Counted from the first letter of the stretch, positions 14,210 through 23,494 are shown. The stretch is 64,000 nt of DNA from Algibacter_G agarivorans (GCF_039543245.1 NZ_BAABJJ010000034.1:1-64000), one strand, 5' to 3'. Made by a program: numbers and translations. Notes: generated by a model from the letters alone, not told the origin.

Positions 14210-15988
14210 TCACATTCGCTCAGGGACATCAATTCCTAACAATCCAAAACCGTTTTTTATAGTATTCGCAACTGTATGAGACAATTGCACTCTTAATGTT
14301 TTCTCGGCATCATTATCTGCTCCTAAAATAGAAACGTTTTGGTAAAAGGAATTGAATTCCTTAACCAAATCATAAGTATAATTAGCAATTAATGCAGGAC
14401 TATGATTATCGGCAGCATTTTGAACTACCTCTGGAAACAATTGTATTTGCTTAATAAGCTCTTTTTCTTTTGGATGAAGAGACAATTCACCTGTATTTAC
14501 ATTAGCATTAAAATCGGCCTTACGCAAAATAGACTGTATTCTTGCATAGGTGTATTGTATAAAAGGCCCTGTGTTCCCTTGAAAATCAATAGATTCTTTC
14601 GGGTCAAATAAAATACGCTTTTTAGGATCAACCTTTAAGATATAATACTTTAAAGCACCAAGACCAATGCTTTTGTAAAGTTCCTGCTTTTCATCATCTG
14701 AATAACCATCAAGTTTGCCTAACTCTTCAGAGATTTCTTGGGCTGTTTTTGCCATATCATCAATTAAGTCATCAGCGTCAACTACGGTGCCTTCTCTACT
14801 TTTCATTTTTCCACTAGGTAAATCAACCATACCGTAACTTAAATGGTACAAATTTTTCGCCCAATCAAAGCCTAACTTCTTCAGAATTAAAAACAACACT
14901 TGAAAATGATAATCTTGCTCGTTTCCAACCGTGTAAACCATACCACCAACATCAGGAAAATCCTTAATACGTTGTATTGCCGTACCAATATCTTGGGTCA
15001 TATAAACCGCGGTACCGTCGGCACGTTGCACGATTTTTTTATCTAATCCCTCTTCAGTTAAATCGCACCAAACAGAACCATCTTCTTCTTTAATAAAAAC
15101 ACCCGATTTTAAACCTTCGGCAACAAATTCCTTCCCTAACAAATAGGTATTGCTTTCATAATATAAGGCATCAAAGTCAACCCCTAAATTTTTATAAGTT
15201 TCGGCAAAGCCTTCATATACCCAACCGTTCATTTTTTCCCAAAGTGCAACAACCTCTTCATCTCCAGCTTCCCATTTTAAAAGCATATTTTGTGCTTCTA
15301 TCAATAATGGGGCATTCTTTTTTGCTTCCTCTTCAGAGCTGCCTTTGGAAATTAAATCTTGAATTTCCTTTTTATATTCTTGATCGAACTTTACATAATA
15401 ATTACCGACCAACTTATCGCCTTTTAAACCTGTACTTTCTGGCGTTTCTTCGTTTCCAAATTTCTTCCAAGCCAACATACTTTTACAAATATGAATCCCT
15501 CTATCGTTTATAATTTGGGTTTTGTAAACTTTTTTGCCTGAAGCTTTTAAAATTTCAGCAACGCTATACCCTAAAAGGTTGTTTCGAACATGACCTAAAT
15601 GTAAAGGTTTGTTTGTATTTGGCGATGAATACTCAACCATAACAGCTTTTTCTTCTGCCTTAGACGAAACAAATCCATAACATGCATCATCCTTAATACC
15701 GTTAAAAAAATTGATGTAATACGAATCGCTTATTTCAACATTCAAAAAGCCTTTCACTACATTAAACGCTTTAACATCTGCTACTTTTTCAACTAAATAA
15801 TTACCAATAGCTTCGCCTATCTGTACCGGATTTCCTTTAATAAAACGCAACATAGGAAAAATAACAACGGTAATATCGCCAGCAAATTCTTTTCTAGTCG
15901 CTTGAAATTCTACAGTTTCTAATGCTATATTAAAACTTGACTTTACAGCTTGTTTAACGTAATTTGATAAGGTATCCTGAAGATTCAT
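14210..15988 (-). CDS. argS: Arginyl-tRNA synthetase
   Basis: A class I aminoacyl-tRNA synthetase that charges tRNA-Arg. At 592 residues it is of normal length. The N-terminal additional domain (~1-105) recognises the tRNA D-loop. The HIGH-type motif is SSPNTNKPLHLGHVRNNLLG (~120-139), and the later MKSREGTVVDADDLIDD segment (~385-401) occupies the KMSKS position. The C-terminal anticodon-binding domain ends GLLGIDVPERM. The start is the ATG at 15986-15988, 22 bp below a TATCTTTG -7 candidate. Confidence 0.97.
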   Translation of the reverse strand: MNLQDTLSNYVKQAVKSSFNIALETVEFQATRKEFAGDITVVIFPMLRFIKGNPVQIGEAIGNYLVEKVADVKAFNVVKGFLNVEISDSYYINFFNGIKDDACYGFVSSKAEEKAVMVEYSSPNTNKPLHLGHVRNNLLGYSVAEILKASGKKVYKTQIINDRGIHICKSMLAWKKFGNEETPESTGLKGDKLVGNYYVKFDQEYKKEIQDLISKGSSEEEAKKNAPLLIEAQNMLLKWEAGDEEVVALWEKMNGWVYEGFAETYKNLGVDFDALYYESNTYLLGKEFVAEGLKSGVFIKEEDGSVWCDLTEEGLDKKIVQRADGTAVYMTQDIGTAIQRIKDFPDVGGMVYTVGNEQDYHFQVLFLILKKLGFDWAKNLYHLSYGMVDLPSGKMKSREGTVVDADDLIDDMAKTAQEISEELGKLDGYSDDEKQELYKSIGLGALKYYILKVDPKKRILFDPKESIDFQGNTGPFIQYTYARIQSILRKADFNANVNTGELSLHPKEKELIKQIQLFPEVVQNAADNHSPALIANYTYDLVKEFNSFYQNVSILGADNDAEKTLRVQLSHTVANTIKNGFGLLGIDVPERM

Positions 15989-16009
15989 TTATTTGGTATT
16001 ATAAGCCTG

Positions 16010-16017
16010 CAAAGATA
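16010..16017 (-). promoter_or_regulatory. Candidate -7 element for argS
   Basis: Reads TATCTTTG on the minus strand, a perfect TAnnTTTG match. It would give a leader of about 15 nt. No TTG is present at -33. Confidence 0.5.
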
Positions 16018-16387
16018 GAAAGTTTTTTATGTTTTCTTGAAGCTTCCAAATATTTAATAAATAGTATAAATTATTGAAATCCCTACGTTTATAAAAATCA
16101 TTCCAAAGTAAATATAGCAGTATGCATTTCATCGATAAAAGTGTTCTTTTTCTATGATTATTGCCGTTCGTCTATTCGTCGATTTTTACGTTAATTTTAC
16201 TTTGTCCTTTCATCTAATTTATTGGTATTAAAACGCAGAAATTAGATTATAATAAGGCTTTTTCCAACTTTTGCCTAGTAATGCTATTAACCAATCCATT
16301 TATTTGGAAAGATTTAACACTAACAAATAATTACAGCTTAATAAAGCTATCTTATTTTCCCTCAAATTAAGACCTTTAAATTGCTTT

Positions 16388-16402
16388 ATTACGAGTCGTA
16401 AT
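16388..16402. promoter_or_regulatory. 15-bp palindrome before the histidine-kinase gene
   Basis: ATTACGA-G-TCGTAAT, with perfect 7-bp arms around one central base, lies 11 bp upstream of the ATG at 16414. This is a plausible operator; no binding protein can be named. Confidence 0.4.
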
Positions 16403-16413
16403 TTAAACGTTGT

Positions 16414-18486
16414 ATGAGGAGATTAATTACTTTAATACTTTTATCATCAATTTCTATAGGTTTTTCCCAAACCGATGAGATTGATAGCCTTGCCTTACAA
16501 CTAGCTTTTCAAGCCCAAGATTCACTTAAGATAGATACCTCTTTAAAGATTATTAAATCGCTTTATAAGATAAATGATTATGATAGAGCTATAAAGTATA
16601 TCATAGAAAGCGAAAAACTTTCAAATGCTCTAAATCATGAGAAAGGCATTGCAGAAATCACCTATTATAAGGCTTTAGTTTATGCCGAAAAAAATGATTA
16701 CATAAATGCTGTTAGTGGCTATTCAAAAGCTAAGATGTTATTTAACACTCTAAAAGATACCTTAGGAGTTGCGAAGGTTAACAACAGTATTGGTTTAATA
16801 GAAATAAAAAGAGGCAACTACGCTAAAGGCTTACAATTTTCATTAGCCGCAATTAAGGAACTTGAAAAAAGACATCTAATAACCGACCTTAATTTAGCAT
16901 ATAGCAATTTAGCTAAAGCATATTACAACATTAATGCCTACGACAAAGCTATTACCTTTTATTTAAAAGCTGCTGACGTGCAAGAAAAATTAAATGACAC
17001 TGCAGGTTTAAACGAGTCTAACAATAAATTGGCTGAGCTGTATTCTCAAAAAAAAGAACACCGAAAAGCCATAGAATATTACGAGAAAGTTTTGGATAGC
17101 GATGCATCCAATAATGATTCTATTCGTGGACGGATATTACCAAAATTAGGTGGCGAATATTTAAAATTCAACGATTACGCTAAGGCAACAAAATACTTAA
17201 TTCAAGGTTTCAACATAAATAGACGCACCAATGATAAAGCAGGATTACTAACCGCTTTAAATAATTTAGGGGATTTAAATTTACGTCAAAATCGATTAAA
17301 TATAGCCGAAAAACAACTTCTTGAAGCTGGAAATATTGCTAATGATATTGATAATAAAACCGAATTACTGAGGTATTATAAATTGATGAAAACCCTTGAT
17401 TCTACCAGAAGAAGGTTTGACAGAGCTTTTGTATGGCAGAGAGAATATTATGATTTAAGCAATAGCCTTAGAAGAAATGAGGTTAATTTAAACACAAACA
17501 TCTATGAACCTATAGAATTAGAGTTGCAAACTAGTCTTGATAAAACCTCAGTAGACACCAATACAAAACCTCAAATAACAACTACGGAATACACTTCTGA
17601 TAATAACGAAAAATTAAAAAAGTATAAATTAATTTTTTACGCCTTATTAGCCGCACTTGCCATGGTCTCTACGTTTTTAATATTAATTTATTTTAAGCGT
17701 AATAGCAATATCAAATACATGCAAGAATTAGAAGAAAAGAATATTAAAATAGAATTGCAAAACGAAGCATTTGCAGAACAAACCAAACATCTTGAAAATG
17801 TAAATAATGTAAAAGACAAACTATTCTCTATTGTTTCTCATGATTTAAAAGATTCACTTTCCTCTATTAATGGCTTTATTGATTTATTAAAAGATGGCTC
17901 TTTATCTAGAGAAGAGTTTGATAATTTAATTCCAGAATTAAGCGAAAATGCTAATAACGCCTCGTTATTATTGTTTAATTTACTAAACTGGTCTAAGTCC
18001 CAAATGCAATCCTTAGAGCCAAAACCAAGCTTGTTTGATGTTCAAGAAGTTTTTGAAGACAAGATAAAACTTATTGAACAACGTATGGAAAGTAAAGGCA
18101 TTACTTTAGTTGACCATTCTTTACGCGATTTTGCTTATGCAGATAGAAGCATGTTTGAAATCATTATTCAAAACCTGCTAGCAAACGCTTTAAAATTCTG
18201 TGAAAGCGGTGATACTATTACCGTTTCTAACCATATTAGTAACGGAAACTGTATTGCAAGCGTAGCAGATACGGGCATTGGTATTTCTAAACAAAACATT
18301 GAAAAACTATTTAAAAGCAACTCTTTTACAACCATGGGTACCGATAATGAAAAAGGTACAGGTTTAGGACTTTCTATTTGTAAAGAATTGGTAGAACTTA
18401 ATAATGGTAAAATCTGGGTAGAAAGCACACAGGGCGTTGGCACCACATTTTATGTACAATTACCAAAATATAAGCCTTCATCTTAG
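16414..18486 (+). CDS. TPR-containing membrane sensor histidine kinase
   Basis: A 690-residue sensor kinase. It has a signal peptide (LITLILLSSISIGFSQ), a periplasmic array of tetratricopeptide repeats (~30-330; helices such as YDKAITFYLKAADVQEKL and HRKAIEYYEKVL), a membrane segment at ~404-427 (LIFYALLAALAMVSTFLILIYF) and a short coiled coil. The HisKA domain has the H-box SIVSHDLKDSL (His ~476), and the HATPase domain shows N box NLLANALKF, DTGIGIS and GTGLGLSICKEL. No response regulator gene is adjacent, so it is an orphan kinase. TPR kinases of this layout are common in Bacteroidota, but their ligands are mostly unknown. Confidence 0.93.
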   Translation: MRRLITLILLSSISIGFSQTDEIDSLALQLAFQAQDSLKIDTSLKIIKSLYKINDYDRAIKYIIESEKLSNALNHEKGIAEITYYKALVYAEKNDYINAVSGYSKAKMLFNTLKDTLGVAKVNNSIGLIEIKRGNYAKGLQFSLAAIKELEKRHLITDLNLAYSNLAKAYYNINAYDKAITFYLKAADVQEKLNDTAGLNESNNKLAELYSQKKEHRKAIEYYEKVLDSDASNNDSIRGRILPKLGGEYLKFNDYAKATKYLIQGFNINRRTNDKAGLLTALNNLGDLNLRQNRLNIAEKQLLEAGNIANDIDNKTELLRYYKLMKTLDSTRRRFDRAFVWQREYYDLSNSLRRNEVNLNTNIYEPIELELQTSLDKTSVDTNTKPQITTTEYTSDNNEKLKKYKLIFYALLAALAMVSTFLILIYFKRNSNIKYMQELEEKNIKIELQNEAFAEQTKHLENVNNVKDKLFSIVSHDLKDSLSSINGFIDLLKDGSLSREEFDNLIPELSENANNASLLLFNLLNWSKSQMQSLEPKPSLFDVQEVFEDKIKLIEQRMESKGITLVDHSLRDFAYADRSMFEIIIQNLLANALKFCESGDTITVSNHISNGNCIASVADTGIGISKQNIEKLFKSNSFTTMGTDNEKGTGLGLSICKELVELNNGKIWVESTQGVGTTFYVQLPKYKPSS

Positions 18487-18511
18487 AATTTTAAACTAAA
18501 TATTCTTATGT

Positions 18512-18690
18512 ATTTGGGCGTTACCTAAAGGTCGGGCTTTCTGTTACAATCTTTTCTTGTGCTGAACTTTCAGTATTCCATCAAGAAATTCAGATTCATT
18601 AAAATTCTAGTTTCAATCATAATATTAGTTAGCACAAAAAAAGGATTTCCACGGCAATCCCTGCCTGCCGGCAGGCAGGCCTAACGCGCC
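18512..18690. repeat. Structured dispersed repeat, copy 1 (with nested palindrome)
   Basis: Shares ordered blocks with 53811-53970: ATTTGGGCGT, GGTCGGGCTTTC, TTCTTGTGCTGAACTT, TCAGTAT, CATCAAG, AGCACAAAAAAGGAT, CAATCC and CTAACGC. The blocks pair with each other: GCGTTA (18518-18523) with TAACGC (18682-18687), TTGTGCT (18557-18563) with AGCACAA (18631-18637), and GGATT (18643-18647) with AATCC (18656-18660). It occupies the gap between the convergent histidine-kinase and ctlX genes. This copy carries a 20-bp palindrome insertion. Confidence 0.8.
18660..18679. repeat. Nested GC-rich 20-bp palindrome
   Basis: CCTGCCTGCC / GGCAGGCAGG is a perfect palindrome, far GC-richer than its surroundings. 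It sits between the CAATCC and CTAACGC blocks of repeat copy 1. In copy 2 these blocks are directly adjacent (53955-53967). Confidence 0.85.
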
Positions 18691-18700
18691 TATTTGCAAA

Positions 18701-19636
18701 TTAATTTTTAGGCAAAAACACCTCTGCCATCATACAACGGGCACTTCCACCGCCACAAGCCTCGATGGTATCTAAAGAACTTGATAATATTTTACTGTGC
18801 TTTTCTAAAGTCTTTATTTGATTATCAGTTAAAGCATCATAGGCAGCTTGGCTCATAATTAAATAAAGTAAATCATTAGCCCCTTTTACTTGTAGCATAT
18901 TACCCGCAAAATTATTGACTTGAGATTCAGTAATATCTATTATTTCCTTTCCATCTTCCTTTAAATGTTTAATCACATTTTTACGTTCTTTTTTATCGTC
19001 AATACTACTTAAACAAATCACAGCAAAAGTTTCACCTATACACATCATAACATTAGTATGATAAATAGCTTTACGTATGCCATTAACTGTTTGGTTGGAT
19101 GTGAAAATTACCGGTGTATATTCAAAATCCTCACAAAACTCTATAAATAACTCTTCATCAGCACGAGCCGATAAAGCGCAATAGGCTTTTCTATTAACAC
19201 GATCTAACACAACACTACCTGTACCTTCTAAAAAAACATGTTCCTCTTCGGCACTTGTATAATCAATGATGTTATTTATTATAAAACCTTCCGCTTCTAA
19301 GGTTTCTAAAACATCTTCACGACGCTCTAAACGCCTATTTTCAGCAAACATCGGATATAAACCCACATTTCCGTTTTCATGAAACGACACCCAATTATTC
19401 GGAAAAATAGAATCTGGTGTATCTATATCCAATTTATCATCTACCACAACTACATTTACTCCTATGCCCCTAAGCTTATCTACATAAGCATCAAATTCTT
19501 GTTGCGCTTTTGCATTAACAGTTTCAGGTAACATATTATCCAATACTTTTTGATAATAGTTATTTACAGCCGTTTGTTCATTCATCCTAAAATTTACAGG
19601 ACGAATCATTAATATGGTATTGGTGGTTTGTTGCAT
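18701..19636 (-). CDS. ctlX: CtlX-type citrulline/arginine-utilisation amidinohydrolase
   Basis: A 311-residue protein of the guanidino-group-modifying (amidinotransferase/deiminase) superfamily, CtlX type. Diagnostic stretches are ILMIRPVNFRMNEQTAVNNY (~8-27), TPDSIFPNNWVSFH (~73-86), FLEGTGSVVLDR (~135-146), the His-containing KAIYHTNVMMCIGE (~189-202) and ACGGGSARCMMAEVFLP, which carries the catalytic Cys (~301). These give a Cys-His-acid active site. It follows the DDAH-like gene by 6 bp in an operon. Probably it acts in breakdown of arginine, citrulline or related guanidino compounds; the exact substrate is not settled by sequence. Confidence 0.87.
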   Translation of the reverse strand: MQQTTNTILMIRPVNFRMNEQTAVNNYYQKVLDNMLPETVNAKAQQEFDAYVDKLRGIGVNVVVVDDKLDIDTPDSIFPNNWVSFHENGNVGLYPMFAENRRLERREDVLETLEAEGFIINNIIDYTSAEEEHVFLEGTGSVVLDRVNRKAYCALSARADEELFIEFCEDFEYTPVIFTSNQTVNGIRKAIYHTNVMMCIGETFAVICLSSIDDKKERKNVIKHLKEDGKEIIDITESQVNNFAGNMLQVKGANDLLYLIMSQAAYDALTDNQIKTLEKHSKILSSSLDTIEACGGGSARCMMAEVFLPKN

Positions 19637-19642
19637 TTTTAT

Positions 19643-20557
19643 TTAATCTCTAATTAATGGCATCGTAGAACAGCGTAATAAACCTTCTTGTTTCCCAATT
19701 TCAGCATAAGGCACTTCCTCTACGGTAAACCCTTCTTGTCTTAACCAGGTGTTTAAACGTGTAAAATTCTTTTCAGAAATAATAATATCTTCAGAAATTG
19801 AAAAAATATTACAATTCATATTATACATTTCATCTTTGGTAATTTCAAAAATGTTTTCTTTTCCGAAGAAATCAACCAACCATTCATATTCGCGTTCAAT
19901 TAAAAATCCGTTTTTGTGTATGATGGCTTTACCCTTTCCTATGGGTTGAAAGCAGCAATCTAAATGCAGTGCATTCTCTTTAGCATTTGTATCAGATTTT
20001 CTGAGCTCAAAGGACTTTACTATTTTATCTGGAAATAATTCTTGAATAGCTATTACGGCATCTATATTAGTTCGGGCAGTTATTAACTCCGGATAGTCTT
20101 CTCCTGAGTAGGTGCCTATAAAAATATACTCATTCCAAGGTATAACGTCACCGCCTTCAACATGGCATTCTTCAGGTAATATAATTCTGTTTTTTCTATC
20201 AATTTGATTCCAAACATAGCGTATGGCTTCAATTTCTTTTTCTCTATCTGGCAAAATATTGGCGCGTATCACTTTATCTTCAATCACAAAAGCAATATCT
20301 CTTGAAAATATCTGATTGCAATCTTTAATGACTTGGGGTCTAAAAACGGTAACATCATATTTCTCAAAAACTTGAGCAACGGCCTCCATTTCTAAAATCA
20401 TATCGGCCTCTTTCGGGTAGTCGCCAGCCAAAACATGCTCAATACTTTTAGGATCATAGCAGTCTTCAACTTTTGGTACCGGCCCGCTACTTTCGGCAGT
20501 ACCTAAAATCACTGCTCTTAATCTTGAGGTTTCGTTTTTTATATTAAGCTTTAACAT
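19643..20557 (-). CDS. DDAH-like / amidinotransferase-family protein
   Basis: A 304-residue member of the same Cys-dependent guanidino-modifying superfamily as its neighbour. It has IFSRDIAFV (~83-91), the acidic CHVEGGDVI (~131-139), His198 in NALHLDCCFQPIG, and a C-terminal LLRCSTMPLIRD with Cys ~296. It resembles dimethylarginine dimethylaminohydrolases and arginine/glycine amidinotransferases. Being first in a two-gene operon with ctlX suggests two successive steps, or two substrates, in guanidino-compound use. I cannot choose between hydrolase and transferase activity. Confidence 0.8.
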   Translation of the reverse strand: MLKLNIKNETSRLRAVILGTAESSGPVPKVEDCYDPKSIEHVLAGDYPKEADMILEMEAVAQVFEKYDVTVFRPQVIKDCNQIFSRDIAFVIEDKVIRANILPDREKEIEAIRYVWNQIDRKNRIILPEECHVEGGDVIPWNEYIFIGTYSGEDYPELITARTNIDAVIAIQELFPDKIVKSFELRKSDTNAKENALHLDCCFQPIGKGKAIIHKNGFLIEREYEWLVDFFGKENIFEITKDEMYNMNCNIFSISEDIIISEKNFTRLNTWLRQEGFTVEEVPYAEIGKQEGLLRCSTMPLIRD

Positions 20558-20645
20558 GTTTTTTTAAGGTTTATCGAAATGTCACTTTTAAAAAGCCGAA
20601 ATTAAGAATAATTAAACACATTTTACATTATTCTTAAAATAAAGC

Positions 20646-20690
20646 GTTAAAAAAAAGAAAAGCTTCATGAAATTTTCATGAAGCTTAATA
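20646..20690 (-). terminator. Rho-independent terminator of gltA
   Basis: An 11-bp perfect stem AAGCTTCATGA / TCATGAAGCTT (20660-20670 and 20676-20686) with a 5-nt loop. On the minus strand it is followed by TTTTCTTTTTTTT. It lies just after the gltA stop. Confidence 0.88.
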
Positions 20691-20711
20691 ATAATATAAA
20701 ATATTTTAAAT

Positions 20712-21998
20712 CTACCTTTTACTAATTGGCACAAACTTTCTTTCTGTTTCACCAATATAAACCTGTCTTGGCCTTCCAATAGGTTCTTTACGCAAACGCA
20801 TTTCACGCCATTGCGCAATCCAACCTGGCAAACGTCCTAAAGCAAACATTACGGTAAACATATCTGTTGGTATGCCCATACCTCTATAAATAATTCCAGA
20901 ATAGAAATCTACATTAGGGTACAATTTTCTATCTACAAAGTATTTATCTTCAAGCGCTTCTTTTTCAAGTCCTTTGGCGATATCTAAGATAGGATCTTCA
21001 ATACCTAAGTCTCCTAATACTTCATCGGCTGCTTTTTTAAGTATTTTAGCACGTGGGTCGAAGTTTTTATAAACGCGGTGTCCAAAGCCCATTAAACGGA
21101 AAGGATCGTTTTTATCTTTGGCTTTAGCCATATATTTTTTAGTATCACCATCATCTGCTTTAATGGCTTCAAGCATTTCCAAAACGGCTTGATTTGCACC
21201 ACCATGAAGTGGCCCCCAAAGTGCGGAAATACCAGCGGAAATTGACGCAAACAACCCGGCATGCGATGACCCAACAATTCTTACAGTTGAAGTAGAACAA
21301 TTTTGCTCATGGTCGGCATGCAAAATTAAAAGTTTATCTAAAGCATTAACTAAAACTTTACTTTGCACATAGCATGCGTTTGGTTGTCTAAACATCATTT
21401 TCAAAATATTCTCAACATACCCTAAAGAGTTATCGCCATAATCCAATGGTAATCCTTGCTTTTTACGAAGTGTCCATGCCACTAAAACAGGAAACTTCCC
21501 CATAATCCTACACACGGATTTATACATATCTGCTTCAGAATTCACATCAACCGAAGACGGGTTAAACGCTGTTAACGCACTTGTTAAAGAAGATATGACA
21601 CCCATAGGATGAGCAGATTTAGGAAAAGCGTCTAATATCTTTTTTATATCTTCGTCAACTATAGCTTCTGCTACAATATCTGCGTGGAATTTATCGTTTT
21701 GTTCTTTTGTTGGCAGTTCGCCAAAAATCAAAAGATAAGCTACTTCTAAAAAATCGGCCTTTTCTGCTAACTCTTCAATAGAATACCCACAATACCTTAA
21801 AATTCCCTTTTCACCATCCAAAAACGTGATAGCACTCTCACAAGAACCCGTGTTTTTGTAACCTGGATCTAGGGTAATTACACCGCCTGTACTACTTCTA
21901 AGCGTTGATATATCTATTGCTAGTTCGTTTTCTGTTCCTTTTACTAAAGGGAATTCGTTTTTTTGACCGTTGATTTCTATAGTAGCTGTGTTTGCCAT
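20712..21998 (-). CDS. gltA: Citrate synthase
   Basis: Condenses acetyl-CoA and oxaloacetate to citrate, the entry step of the TCA cycle. The protein has 428 residues, as expected for type II bacterial citrate synthases. Signatures are the GILRYCGYSIEELAEKADFLE region (~65-85), SHAGLFASISAGISALWGPLHGGANQAV (~242-270, catalytic His), MGFGHRVYKNFDPRAK (~303-318, second His) and the C-terminal GWIAQWREM with RPRQVYIG. It is followed by a strong terminator and so probably forms its own transcription unit. Confidence 0.98.
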   Translation of the reverse strand: MANTATIEINGQKNEFPLVKGTENELAIDISTLRSSTGGVITLDPGYKNTGSCESAITFLDGEKGILRYCGYSIEELAEKADFLEVAYLLIFGELPTKEQNDKFHADIVAEAIVDEDIKKILDAFPKSAHPMGVISSLTSALTAFNPSSVDVNSEADMYKSVCRIMGKFPVLVAWTLRKKQGLPLDYGDNSLGYVENILKMMFRQPNACYVQSKVLVNALDKLLILHADHEQNCSTSTVRIVGSSHAGLFASISAGISALWGPLHGGANQAVLEMLEAIKADDGDTKKYMAKAKDKNDPFRLMGFGHRVYKNFDPRAKILKKAADEVLGDLGIEDPILDIAKGLEKEALEDKYFVDRKLYPNVDFYSGIIYRGMGIPTDMFTVMFALGRLPGWIAQWREMRLRKEPIGRPRQVYIGETERKFVPISKR

Positions 21999-22116
21999 GT
22001 TTTTAGTGTGAATTTAGTTTTATTTTGCAGAACGCTAATTTACGAAATATCTATTTGTTTTTAAAGATTATCTATAACGATTTCGTACATTTAAGAATTA
22101 TTGAAATTGACGCCAA

Positions 22117-22152
22117 AAAAAAGCGATTATTGAAAAATAATCGCTTTTTTTT
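22117..22152. terminator. Bidirectional-type terminator after eno
   Basis: Stem GCGATTATT (22123-22131) / AATAATCGC (22136-22144) with a GAAA loop, an A-run before and a nine-T run after. On the minus strand it ends the eno transcript just downstream of its stop at 22170. Confidence 0.88.
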
Positions 22153-22169
22153 TAAAACTAAAATGTTTC

Positions 22170-23462
22170 TTATTTTATTTTAAATGCATTTTCTTGTGGA
22201 AAATAAGCAACTTCTCCAAGCTCTTCTTCAATACGAAGTAACTGGTTGTATTTTGCCATACGATCACTACGAGATGCAGAACCAGTCTTTATTTGACCAC
22301 AGTTTAATGCTACCGCTAAATCTGCAATAGTATTATCTTCAGTTTCTCCAGAACGGTGAGACATTACAGAGGTATAACCAGCATTTTTAGCCATATTAAC
22401 CGCAGCAATAGTTTCAGTTAGAGACCCAATTTGGTTTACTTTAATTAGGATTGAATTGGCAATACCTTCTTCAATACCTCTTGATAAACGCTCTACATTA
22501 GTTACGAATAAATCATCACCAACTAACTGTACTTTATCTCCTATCAATTCAGTTAAATAAGCCCAACCTTCCCAGTCGTTTTCATCCATTCCGTCTTCAA
22601 TAGAAATGATTGGGTATTTAGCTGCTAATTCAGCTAAATATTCAGCTTGTTCTTTACTTGTTCTTACAACACCTGTATCACCTTCAAATTTCTTATAATC
22701 GTATGTTCCATTTTCATAGAATTCAGCAGAAGCACAATCTAAAGCGATTTTAACTTCATCACCAAATTTATATCCCGCATTAGCAACTGCTTTAGCTATA
22801 GTATCTAGAGCATCTTCTGTTCCGCCTGCTAAGTTTGGAGCAAACCCTCCTTCATCACCTACAGCTGTACTTAAATCTCTATCATGTAATACTTTTTTAA
22901 GGTTATGAAAAATTTCAGTACCCATTTGCATGGCATGCGTGAAATTTTTAGCCTTAACTGGCATAATCATAAACTCTTGAAACGCAATTGGCGCATCACT
23001 GTGAGAACCACCATTTATGATGTTCATCATTGGTACTGGAAGCGTATTAGCAGAAACCCCGCCTACATATCTGTATAATGGCATGTTCAATTCATTGGCC
23101 GCAGCTTTAGCAACCGCTAAAGAAACACCTAAAATAGCATTAGCTCCCAATTTTGATTTATTTGGCGTACCATCTAAATCAATCATTATTTTATCAATAA
23201 GGTTTTGTTCAAAAACAGAAACCCCTAACAATTCTTCTGCAATAGTAGTATTTACATTTTCTACTGCTTTTAAAACACCTTTTCCCATATAAGTATTTCC
23301 ACCATCACGCAATTCAACAGCTTCATGTTCTCCTGTTGATGCTCCTGATGGTACAGCAGCTCTACCTAATATGTTGTTTTCTGTTACTACATCTACTTCA
23401 ACGGTTGGATTTCCTCTTGAATCTAGAATTTGTCTTGCGTGAACGTTAATTATTATACTCAT
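22170..23462 (-). CDS. eno: Enolase
   Basis: Interconverts 2-phosphoglycerate and phosphoenolpyruvate in glycolysis and gluconeogenesis; it may also associate with the RNA degradosome in some bacteria. It is full length at 430 residues. Motifs are ARQILDSRGNPTVEVDV (~9-25), NIINGGSHSDAPIAFQEFM (~152-170), the metal-binding Asp/Glu in ISIEDGMDENDW and LVGDDLFVTN, catalytic SILIKVNQIG (~336-345) and MSHRSGETED (~367-376). A TAAATTTG -7 candidate lies 33 bp upstream, and the gene is closed by a hairpin terminator. Confidence 0.98.
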   Translation of the reverse strand: MSIIINVHARQILDSRGNPTVEVDVVTENNILGRAAVPSGASTGEHEAVELRDGGNTYMGKGVLKAVENVNTTIAEELLGVSVFEQNLIDKIMIDLDGTPNKSKLGANAILGVSLAVAKAAANELNMPLYRYVGGVSANTLPVPMMNIINGGSHSDAPIAFQEFMIMPVKAKNFTHAMQMGTEIFHNLKKVLHDRDLSTAVGDEGGFAPNLAGGTEDALDTIAKAVANAGYKFGDEVKIALDCASAEFYENGTYDYKKFEGDTGVVRTSKEQAEYLAELAAKYPIISIEDGMDENDWEGWAYLTELIGDKVQLVGDDLFVTNVERLSRGIEEGIANSILIKVNQIGSLTETIAAVNMAKNAGYTSVMSHRSGETEDNTIADLAVALNCGQIKTGSASRSDRMAKYNQLLRIEEELGEVAYFPQENAFKIK

Positions 23463-23494
23463 AATTGGTTTATTTTAAATCTTTTAAATTATTT

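Larger units (their letters stand above)
15989..16413. other. argS / histidine-kinase divergent intergenic region
   Basis: A 425-bp region without a recognisable gene. It holds the argS -7 candidate at 16010-16017 and a short palindrome at 16388-16402 just ahead of the kinase gene. The middle is AT-rich and I see nothing else in it. Confidence 0.6.

Noticed and set aside
20612..20818. 68-codon minus-strand frame at the gltA 3' end
   Set aside because: It overlaps the gltA coding end in another frame and includes the terminator hairpin, so it is not a gene.
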